From Bacteroidota bacterium (GTDB lineage: Bacteria > Bacteroidota > Bacteroidia > Bacteroidales > VadinHA17): DNA of 11,059 nt. The stretch lies in the NCBI GenBank assembly GCA_030611395.1, contig JAUWPX010000019.1:1-11059 (forward strand), read 5' to 3'. Below are positions 1 through 6,683 of this stretch, piece after piece (the stretch's first letter is position 1; each line of letters opens with the position of its first letter). The position numbers and the translations under genes are program-made. A model generated the notes under the pieces. That model did not search any database, was not told the origin of the DNA, and saw nothing but the letters and a program-made list of their open reading frames with translations.

Positions 1-19
1 TAACAATAAATAAAATAAT

Positions 20-1309
20 ATGAAAAATCGTAATTTTCTTAAAACAGCAGTTCTTTTATTAGTAGTATTAACTATTTCCTGCCAGCCAAAACAAAAGGCT
101 GATGATATGTTTTCTTCCATTTTGGTAGAAGGATTACCGGAAGAAGCAGGAATGTCCACAGACAGGATCAATAAAATTGATGGCCTGATACAGGAATACA
201 TCGATAATGGTTTAATTCCCGGTGCAGTCGGGCTTGTTGCCCGCGATGGTAAAATAGTGTATCATAAAGCTTTCGGGATGCGTGATATTGAAGATAACGA
301 TCCCATGGAAAAAGATAATATTTTCCGGATTGCTTCTATGTCCAAGGCAATTACCAGTGTGGCAGTAATGATGTTGTATGAAGACGGGAAATTTTTACTG
401 AATGATCCTGTTTCAAAATATATCCCTGAGTTTAAAGATCCGGAGATACTTATAAAAACAAATCCGGATGGGACATTTAAAAGTAAACCGGCCGAACATG
501 AGATCACTGTCCGGCACCTGCTTACCCATACATCTGGCATTGGTTACGGATTTATTCATTCGGAATTAAAACCAATTTACGACAAAGCAGGTGTTCCAGA
601 CGGATTCGTTCTGACAGATGCCGTTTTGGGTGATAAGATCAGAATACTTGCAGGTTTACCACTGTTGCATGAACCGGGGGAGAAATACACTTATGGTCTG
701 AACATGGATGTTCTCGGGTATTTTGTTGAGGTCTTGTCCGGTATCTCATTCGATGAATTTCTAAAAGAAAGAATTTTTAAGCCCCTCGGAATGGAGGATA
801 CATACTTTTTTCTTCCTGAAAAGGATATTCCGAGACTGGCAACCATCTATGCTGAAAATGAAGATGGCATTTCACGTTCAGACGATGAAGAGTATCAATA
901 TCCGGTTAAGGGTGCCAAATCATTTTTCGCGGGGGGTGCCGGATTAAACTCAACTGCCCTTGATTATGCAAAATTCCTGCAGATGCTCGTTAATGACGGG
1001 TTTTATAGAGGACATCAGTTATTATCTCCAAAAACAGTTGAACTGATCAGTATGAACCAGGTTGGAGATCTTTTTGGTAATAACAATTTCGGACTGGGCT
1101 TCGGGATCACAACAGATAAAACAGTGCATGAAAATTTATCCTCCGTTGGCAATTACTGGTGGGGCGGCTATTTTCATACTCATTTCTGGATCGACCCGAA
1201 AGAGGATATGGTGGCAGTTCTGATGCTGCAAATGTACCCGGTTATTCATGGTGAAATATCTCCTAAATTCCAGAACATGGTTTACCAGGCAATAACTGAG
1301 ATGAAATGA
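20..1309 (+). CDS. Serine hydrolase lipoprotein, beta-lactamase/penicillin-binding-protein fold
   Basis: The 429-residue product begins with a lipoprotein signal: Lys/Arg, a hydrophobic stretch at about residues 9-19, then Cys21 in LTISC. It is therefore probably lipid-anchored on the periplasmic side or outer membrane. The body matches the serine beta-lactamase-like family (class C beta-lactamases, DD-peptidases, family VIII esterases). It has the SxxK nucleophile motif SMSK (Ser106, Lys109), a conserved HLLTHTSG block at about 167-173, a tyrosine motif YGLNMDVLG (Tyr225, the YxN/YSL equivalent), and a C-terminal WGG...FWIDP block at about 381-393 standing where KTG lies. The Tyr motif resembles esterases and D-aminopeptidase-like members more than true beta-lactamases, so resistance should not be assumed. 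Substrate unknown. The ATG follows an A/T-rich leader without Shine-Dalgarno. It heads a run of four exported enzymes with a sulfatase and a hexosaminidase, suggesting a role such as ester removal in glycan or cell-wall turnover; this is inference. Confidence 0.9.
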   Translation: MKNRNFLKTAVLLLVVLTISCQPKQKADDMFSSILVEGLPEEAGMSTDRINKIDGLIQEYIDNGLIPGAVGLVARDGKIVYHKAFGMRDIEDNDPMEKDNIFRIASMSKAITSVAVMMLYEDGKFLLNDPVSKYIPEFKDPEILIKTNPDGTFKSKPAEHEITVRHLLTHTSGIGYGFIHSELKPIYDKAGVPDGFVLTDAVLGDKIRILAGLPLLHEPGEKYTYGLNMDVLGYFVEVLSGISFDEFLKERIFKPLGMEDTYFFLPEKDIPRLATIYAENEDGISRSDDEEYQYPVKGAKSFFAGGAGLNSTALDYAKFLQMLVNDGFYRGHQLLSPKTVELISMNQVGDLFGNNNFGLGFGITTDKTVHENLSSVGNYWWGGYFHTHFWIDPKEDMVAVLMLQMYPVIHGEISPKFQNMVYQAITEMK

Positions 1310-1310
1310 A

Positions 1311-1349
1311 GAGCGGAGAGCGACGGGGCGAGAGGGCGATGGGGCGAAG
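1311..1349. repeat. GC-rich degenerate 8-bp tandem repeat
   Basis: Four 8-bp units follow each other from 1318 to 1349: GAGCGACG, GGGCGAGA, GGGCGATG and GGGCGAAG. The half-unit GAGCGGA precedes them at 1311-1317. One strand is almost all purine, and the block is far richer in G+C than the AT-rich DNA on either side. It begins two bases after the stop codon of the serine hydrolase gene. The next 40 bases contain TTAGCGAACTTTGCGG, which resembles intergenic repeat-like text recalled from other Bacteroidota genomes, but this cannot be verified here. Function unknown; it does not form an obvious hairpin. Confidence 0.6.
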
Positions 1350-1407
1350 AAATTTAGGTATTCTTAGCGAACTTTGCGGTTAAGTCTTTGACAATAAATA
1401 AAATGAA

Positions 1408-3243
1408 ATGAAAAAAAAAGTATTTTTCCTGGTTTTAATTTCAGTATTTATTAGTGCATCTAACTTAAAAAATAAATCCAGTAGTATACCGGACCGTCCA
1501 CTGCCAAATATTCTGTGGATCACCTGTGAAGATATTAGTCCATATTTGGGATGTTACGGAGATAAAAATGCCACTACTCCTAATCTTGATAAACTAGCCT
1601 CGGAAGGAACATTATACTCAAATGCATATGCTAATGCTCCGGTTTGTGCCCCGGCACGGTTCACAATTATTTCCGGGATGTATGCATCAAGCGCCGGCAC
1701 ACATCATATGAGAAGCACAAATAAAATACCGGGAAACATCAGGTTCTATCCTGAATATTTGCGCGAAGCAGGTTATTATTGCACCAATAATTCAAAAACA
1801 GATTATAACTGCACCGAATACGGGGAACTTTGGGATGAATCTTCCCGGACAGCACATTACAAAAACAGAAAGCCCGGTCAGCCGTTTTTTGCAATATTTA
1901 ATCTTTTAATTACCCACGAAAGCCAAATTCACAGATATGATCCAAATAACCTGATACATAATCCATCTAAAATGGAACTACCACCCTATCACCCTGATCT
2001 ACCTGAGGTTAGAAACGACTGGGCGCGTTTATATGACAACATTACAACAATGGATAAACAGGCAGGTGATTTATTAAAAGAATTGGAGCAATCAGGATTA
2101 AAAGAAAGTACTATTGTATTTTTCTATGGTGACCATGGCGGTGTGCTGCCAGGAAGCAAAAGATTTATTTTTAATACGGGCACTCAAGTACCTTTTCTTA
2201 CGAGGATTCCGGAATTATACAAAGATCTGTCACCAGGCGCCCCCGGAAACAAAAATGAAAGACTGATAAGCTTTGTCGATCTGGCTCCTACCCTTTTAAG
2301 TCTTGCCGGTTTACCAAAGCCTGATAATATGCAAGGAGATGCATTCATGGGAGAGTATACAGAGGATAAGCCCGATTATGTTTATTTTTTCAGGGGAAGA
2401 ATGGACGAAAGGTATGATATGATGAGAGGAATTACCGATGGTCATTACAGGTATATTATCAATTTCATGCCACATCGTCCTTACGCACAACATCTCAGTT
2501 ATTTATGGAAAGCCTCTTCGATGCAGGTTTGGGAAAAAGCTTATCTGGATGGTCAGTGCAATGATATTCAGAGCAGATTTTTTGGCACAAAGCCATTTGA
2601 AGAACTATACGATACTAAAACTGATCCGTGGGAAGTTAATAACCTTGCCGGTGATCAGGAGCATGCTGATGTACTGAAAAAAATGCGGCAGGTAATGAAA
2701 AATCATATTCTGAAATTGAATGACGGTGGTTTTATTCCTGAAGGAGAATATGCGAATATTGAAAGCACTTCTCTTTATAACTATTTCCAATCTGATGATT
2801 ATAAGTTAGAAGAAATTTTTGATGTTGCCTCGACAGCAACAAAAGGAGATAAACAAAACCTTGACTTCATGGTTGAAAGTTTAAAAAATCCGAATCCCTA
2901 TATCAGGTACTGGGCAGCAACAGGGTGCGCCATCCTGGGCGAAAATGCAAAAAAAGCAAAACATGAACTTGAATTATGTTTAACCGATGAATCTCCGGAT
3001 GTCAGGATAGCATCAGCAGAATCGTTGTATCAAATTGGGGGGAAGCAAGAAGCAATAAATACATTAGGTGAAATTCTGCAAGACGATAACCAATACGTTG
3101 TTCTTCATGCACTTAATGTAATAAATGAACTTGGTAATGAGGTGATCATTGCTCTTGATACAGAGATTGAAACAGTAATGAATAAATATAAAGCGGACTA
3201 CTATATTGAACGAACAATAGAGTATTTCAAAACCCGGAATTAG
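1408..3243 (+). CDS. Exported S1-family sulfatase (formylglycine type) with C-terminal HEAT-like repeats
   Basis: The 611-residue product starts with a Sec signal peptide (MKKK, hydrophobic to about residue 18) and should act in the periplasm. The alkaline-phosphatase-fold sulfatase domain spans about 33-435. Visible elements are the metal-binding ED pair (Glu41, Asp42) in an ITCEDISP...GCYGD block, the sulfatase signature CAPAR with Cys80 as the residue oxidised to formylglycine and Arg84, His170 in THES, and the second metal motif YGDHGG (Asp242, His243) followed by Lys251. The C-terminal hallmark ELYDTKTDPWEVNNLA lies at about 399-414. Because the key residue is Cys in CxPxR, maturation by an anSME or FGE acting in trans is required; neither is encoded here. 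Residues about 487-580 form three HEAT-like helical pairs (blocks at NPYIRYWAA, SPDVRIASAESL and NQYVVLHALNVI), an extension beyond the minimal sulfatase. Resemblance is to the group often annotated as heparan N-sulfatase, but substrate cannot be fixed from sequence. The downstream hexosaminidase supports an amino-sugar glycan. Confidence 0.93.
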   Translation: MKKKVFFLVLISVFISASNLKNKSSSIPDRPLPNILWITCEDISPYLGCYGDKNATTPNLDKLASEGTLYSNAYANAPVCAPARFTIISGMYASSAGTHHMRSTNKIPGNIRFYPEYLREAGYYCTNNSKTDYNCTEYGELWDESSRTAHYKNRKPGQPFFAIFNLLITHESQIHRYDPNNLIHNPSKMELPPYHPDLPEVRNDWARLYDNITTMDKQAGDLLKELEQSGLKESTIVFFYGDHGGVLPGSKRFIFNTGTQVPFLTRIPELYKDLSPGAPGNKNERLISFVDLAPTLLSLAGLPKPDNMQGDAFMGEYTEDKPDYVYFFRGRMDERYDMMRGITDGHYRYIINFMPHRPYAQHLSYLWKASSMQVWEKAYLDGQCNDIQSRFFGTKPFEELYDTKTDPWEVNNLAGDQEHADVLKKMRQVMKNHILKLNDGGFIPEGEYANIESTSLYNYFQSDDYKLEEIFDVASTATKGDKQNLDFMVESLKNPNPYIRYWAATGCAILGENAKKAKHELELCLTDESPDVRIASAESLYQIGGKQEAINTLGEILQDDNQYVVLHALNVINELGNEVIIALDTEIETVMNKYKADYYIERTIEYFKTRN

Positions 3244-3367
3244 AAAATTAAAAATTCGTAACAGGTTAAAAGTGAATAAAACGATTGCAAAATGTATCTG
3301 GCTGGTAACCGAAAGTTAATCATTTATCCCGGCTATGTAATTTATTTCACTCAAAAAACTGCATATT

Positions 3368-5809
3368 ATGAAACACCGTGGTAAAAAAATTCTTCGAATA
3401 GCTGTTGTAATAATATTGATTTTAGCAGTTATAATAGTTGCCACATATTTCAAGTTTCTAAAACCGGAAAAACCTGCAATCTCAGTGGAAGACCGTCAGG
3501 AAATATCTATCATGCCTTTACCGGCAAAACTTGAACTGCATGATGGTTATTATGAATTAAATGAAGAGTTCAGTATTGAGTTTGAAGGAAATAAAAGTAA
3601 GCGTGTAGAGCATGCAACTCAACGCTTCATAAACCGTCTTTCTGAAATTACAGGCTTGAATTTCAACAAAGGCAAGAATCTATCACTCGTAGTTGATTGT
3701 GAAGAAATAAGCAGCAAATATCCTGGATATGGTGAAGATGAATCATATATCCTGAATATTGGGAAAAACCGGATTTCCCTTTCCGCCGGTTCATCATTTG
3801 GTATTACCGGGGGATTGGAAACTTTGTTGCAGATGGTGGAAATCAAAAATAATCAATGGGTAATCAGACAGGCAAGGATTGAAGATAAACCACGTTTTGC
3901 CTGGCGCGGACTAATGATTGATGTATGCCGCCACTGGATACCAAAAGATGTAATTCTACGCCAGATAAATGCAATGGCTGTTGTAAAATTGAATGTTCTG
4001 CACCTGCATCTTACAGAACACCAGGGATTCAGGGTAGAATCGAAAGTTTTCCCAAAACTTCATGAACTTGGCTCAAACGGGAATTACTATACACAAGATG
4101 ATATTCGTGAAATAATCGATTATGCTTCCGACAGGGGAATTAGAGTTCTTCCGGAATTTGATCTGCCCGGCCATTCAGCAAGCTGGCTTATTGGCTATCC
4201 TGAACTGGCAAGCAAACCCGGACCGTACAAGCTGGCAGAAACTTTTACCATCATTGAGCCGGTAATGAATCCGGCGAATGAAGAGGTTTATGAATTTCTT
4301 GACAGGTTTTTCCAGGAAATGGCTGCACTTTTCCCTGATGAATATCTGCATATTGGCGGCGATGAGGTAAATGCTAAACATTGGGAAGAAAACAAACAAA
4401 TACAAAATTTTATGACAGAAAATAGCATTGAAGATTCTCATCAGTTGCAGGCTTATTTTAACCTGAGAATCCGGAAAATAATTGAAAAACACGGGAAAAA
4501 GATGGCTGGTTGGGACGAGATATTAAATCCCGCATTACCTAAAGGGGATATTATTGTTCAGTCATGGCGCTCTCATGAGTCATTATTCGATGCAGCCCGG
4601 AACGGCTATAAAGCAATTTTATCATCAGGATTATACCTTGATCATAAACTTCATGCCGGCCAGCACTATAATGTTGATCCTTTAATTATGAAGGGAGGGA
4701 TTACTATTGAACCTGATACTTCAAACTGGAAAAGCTGGGATATAAATATAACTATTCAGGGCAGTGATATGCCCGGTGCTATGTTTCTTTTTGGTGATAA
4801 TGATAACCTGAGAGGGTTTTTTGAGTTTATGGGAAAAATAAACTCCTTCGAAAATGCAACTTTAGTCAATAATAAACTGACTTTTTGTTTTGAATCGGGT
4901 TTTGGAAAAATGGATGTTGATGTCGCCCTTCAGGGAGATTCAATTTCCGGTACAATGGGTTTAAGTATTATCAAGCTGGATGTTCTCGGAAAACGAACGG
5001 GGGGTAGCGATTTGGAAGAGGGGATCAGTCTTCCTGAATTGAAACAGATTAAGCCACTTACCACTGAACAAAAATCCAATATCCTTGGAGGGGAAGCATG
5101 TTTATGGGCTGAGGTTGTTGACTCAATTACGGTTGAATCAAGGATATGGCCACGTACTGCTGCCATAGCTGAAAAATTATGGACACCCGAAAACCTGACT
5201 AATGACATAGACGATATGTACAGGCGACTTATTCGAATGGATAAATATTTAGTAAGAAGTGGAATGAAATATTATGAAAATCAGCATAAATTACTGAAGC
5301 AGCTTGTCAAAAATGAAAATATTGATGCATTGAAAACACTGGTTGATGTACTGGAAGAGGATAAATATTACAACCGGTTTTCTATTTATGGCAAAGATCT
5401 GACCACAGAAACTCCACTTAACCGGACTGTTGATGCATCTATGCCTGAAAGTTTTACAGCATATCAATTTTCAAAACAAGTTGACCGTTGGCTTGCTAAT
5501 CCGGGAAATGACACATTGCGTAAATCCCTGATCAGGCAGCTCAAAAGCTGGGAAGGAAACCATCAGGAGTTGTTGCCGGTCATCATTCAATCGGAAAAAC
5601 TGAAAGAGATTAACAATCTGTCGGAAAATTTATCTGAAGTTTCCGGTATAGCACTTGCTGTTCTTGAATTGACAGTAAAAGGAAAAATACTGCCTGATAA
5701 ACAGAAATCAGAATATCTTGAAATGCTTGAAGAAGCAGCCAGGCCTCAGGCAGGAATGTTACTCCAGATTGTTCCCACGGTAAAAAAAATAGTTGAGAAT
5801 AACCAATAA
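3368..5809 (+). CDS. GH20 beta-N-acetylhexosaminidase, membrane-anchored, with inserted beta-rich domain
   Basis: This 813-residue enzyme should remove terminal beta-linked GlcNAc or GalNAc from the non-reducing end by the substrate-assisted GH20 mechanism. A basic start and a hydrophobic helix at about 10-27 with no lipobox Cys suggest an N-terminal anchor facing the periplasm. The GH20b-like domain covers about 45-165. The catalytic barrel begins at about 176 (PRFAWRGLMIDVCRHW; Arg180, Asp185), continues through HLHLTEHQGFRVE (213-224) and PEFDLPGHS (262-270), reaches the catalytic Asp332-Glu333 pair in HIGGDEV, then GWDEIL (381-386), QSWR (398-401), and LGGEACLWAE...SRIWPRTAAIAEKLW (573-605). 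Between NVDPL (435-439) and LTTEQ (564-568), where relatives as I recall them run on almost directly, about 110-120 extra residues are inserted. Residues about 610-813 are a mostly helical C-terminal extension. All main catalytic positions are present, so activity is likely. It lies 124 nt after the sulfatase gene and 28 nt before the next gene, consistent with co-transcription. Confidence 0.94.
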   Translation: MKHRGKKILRIAVVIILILAVIIVATYFKFLKPEKPAISVEDRQEISIMPLPAKLELHDGYYELNEEFSIEFEGNKSKRVEHATQRFINRLSEITGLNFNKGKNLSLVVDCEEISSKYPGYGEDESYILNIGKNRISLSAGSSFGITGGLETLLQMVEIKNNQWVIRQARIEDKPRFAWRGLMIDVCRHWIPKDVILRQINAMAVVKLNVLHLHLTEHQGFRVESKVFPKLHELGSNGNYYTQDDIREIIDYASDRGIRVLPEFDLPGHSASWLIGYPELASKPGPYKLAETFTIIEPVMNPANEEVYEFLDRFFQEMAALFPDEYLHIGGDEVNAKHWEENKQIQNFMTENSIEDSHQLQAYFNLRIRKIIEKHGKKMAGWDEILNPALPKGDIIVQSWRSHESLFDAARNGYKAILSSGLYLDHKLHAGQHYNVDPLIMKGGITIEPDTSNWKSWDINITIQGSDMPGAMFLFGDNDNLRGFFEFMGKINSFENATLVNNKLTFCFESGFGKMDVDVALQGDSISGTMGLSIIKLDVLGKRTGGSDLEEGISLPELKQIKPLTTEQKSNILGGEACLWAEVVDSITVESRIWPRTAAIAEKLWTPENLTNDIDDMYRRLIRMDKYLVRSGMKYYENQHKLLKQLVKNENIDALKTLVDVLEEDKYYNRFSIYGKDLTTETPLNRTVDASMPESFTAYQFSKQVDRWLANPGNDTLRKSLIRQLKSWEGNHQELLPVIIQSEKLKEINNLSENLSEVSGIALAVLELTVKGKILPDKQKSEYLEMLEEAARPQAGMLLQIVPTVKKIVENNQ
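4694..5002 (+). other. Beta-rich domain inserted in the GH20 catalytic barrel (residues about 443-545)
   Basis: This segment reads as alternating beta strands with a recurring plan: W-x-I-x-I-x-G near 457-465, a GDNDNLRGFF turn, a short strand, NKLTFCF near 502-508, then DVDVALQGDSISGTM near 516-530 and a closing GKRTGG. The pattern (hydrophobic strand, dG-x-LsG turn, final GkR) recalls a small beta-barrel, lipocalin-like module appended to various Bacteroidota hydrolases; this is recognition from memory, not a database match. The reading frame is intact and flanking GH20 motifs are in register, so it is a genuine insert rather than a frameshift artefact. It lies in the loop before the last barrel strands, where it could cover or extend the substrate cleft. 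Confidence 0.6.
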
Positions 5810-5837
5810 TACAAACTCACTAATAAATAATTATATC

Positions 5838-6677
5838 ATGACACATTACATTTTTAACAAACTGTTTTCTCTGCTTTTTTTCGTGTTTTTATTACCCGGT
5901 TGTAATAATCCGGCACCGAAAAATCAGGGTGATACAAGAATTTCAAAAATTGATTCTTTAAAACAGGCAGGGTTCGAGATCATTGACCTGCACGCACATC
6001 TGAAGGGTGGTCTTACTATGGAACAACTTCTGGAACATTCTCAGAAAACAGGGATCAAATATGGAGTTGCTGCCAACTGTGGTGTAGGATTTCCTGTTCA
6101 AAACGACTCTGACCTGAATAAATATTATAATTCGGTTAAAGATTACCCGGTTTACCATGGTATGCAAGCCGAAGGCAGGGAATGGGTTAACGCGTTCTCG
6201 CCGGATACAATAGCTCTGTTTGATTATGTATTTACCGATGCATTGACATATTTTGATAACAAAGGGCGAAGAACAAGACTATGGATGAAAGATGAAGTAT
6301 TTGTTGAAGATGCAGATTCGTTTATGAATTACTATGTCAACCAGATTGTTGAGATTCTTAACAATGAGCCAGTAAATATTTATGTAAACCCTACTTTTCT
6401 GCCTGAAATCATACGTGAGAAGTATGATGAATTATGGACAGAAGAACGGATGCGTAAAGTTATTGATGCATTAAAAGAAAATAATATTGCTTTGGAGATA
6501 AATGCAAGGTACAAAATTCCTTCTGCTGAATTCATAAAAAAAGCAAAAGAGTTTGATGTGAAATTCACTTTGGGCACAAACAACGGAGCAAATGATCTGG
6601 GTTACCTCGAATACAGTCTGCAGATGATCGAAGAATGCAGACTTGAACCTGGTGATTTCTGGAAACCAAAGAAGTGA
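5838..6677 (+). CDS. PHP/amidohydrolase-like metal-hydrolase lipoprotein
   Basis: I start this gene at the ATG at 5838 (279 residues), because it places a signal sequence (MTHYIFNKLFSLLFFVFLLPGC) at the N terminus. An in-frame ATG at 5793 would add 15 polar residues and overlap the preceding gene. Cys22 in LLPGC is a good lipobox, so the mature protein is lipid-anchored outside the cytoplasm. Residues 49-56 (IDLHAHLK) carry the HxH metal motif (His52, His54) of PHP and amidohydrolase folds. A possible further ligand is Glu112 in QAEGREW. The C-terminal part (NIALEINARYKIPSAEFIKKAKE, then KFTLGTNN at 242-249) follows the ending of PHP proteins of the histidinol-phosphatase type, but GTNN stands where many have GSDAH. 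The reaction is unknown; phosphoester or other hydrolysis of a released sugar derivative is a guess. The 28-nt gap after the GH20 gene strongly suggests one transcript. The family call is moderate; the lipoprotein call is firm. Confidence 0.75.
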   Translation: MTHYIFNKLFSLLFFVFLLPGCNNPAPKNQGDTRISKIDSLKQAGFEIIDLHAHLKGGLTMEQLLEHSQKTGIKYGVAANCGVGFPVQNDSDLNKYYNSVKDYPVYHGMQAEGREWVNAFSPDTIALFDYVFTDALTYFDNKGRRTRLWMKDEVFVEDADSFMNYYVNQIVEILNNEPVNIYVNPTFLPEIIREKYDELWTEERMRKVIDALKENNIALEINARYKIPSAEFIKKAKEFDVKFTLGTNNGANDLGYLEYSLQMIEECRLEPGDFWKPKK

Positions 6678-6683
6678 TACGGC

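Noticed and set aside
20..1309. True beta-lactamase conferring resistance
   Set aside because: The Tyr motif and surrounding blocks fit esterase or D-aminopeptidase-like members of the fold at least as well, the N terminus is a lipoprotein signal, and the neighbours are glycan-degrading enzymes.
1411..1419. Run of nine A directly after the sulfatase start codon as a phase-variation tract
   Set aside because: AAA lysine codons after ATG are routine in signal peptides of AT-rich genomes; there is no evidence of length variation.
3244..3367. Possible promoter before the GH20 gene
   Set aside because: The nearest candidate (TAATTTAT at 3338) lacks the TTTG end of the -7 consensus and has no good -33 partner.
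5793..5837. In-frame upstream ATG for the PHP-like gene, overlapping the GH20 gene
   Set aside because: It would put 15 polar residues ahead of a textbook lipoprotein signal peptide; the ATG at 5838 places that signal at the N terminus.
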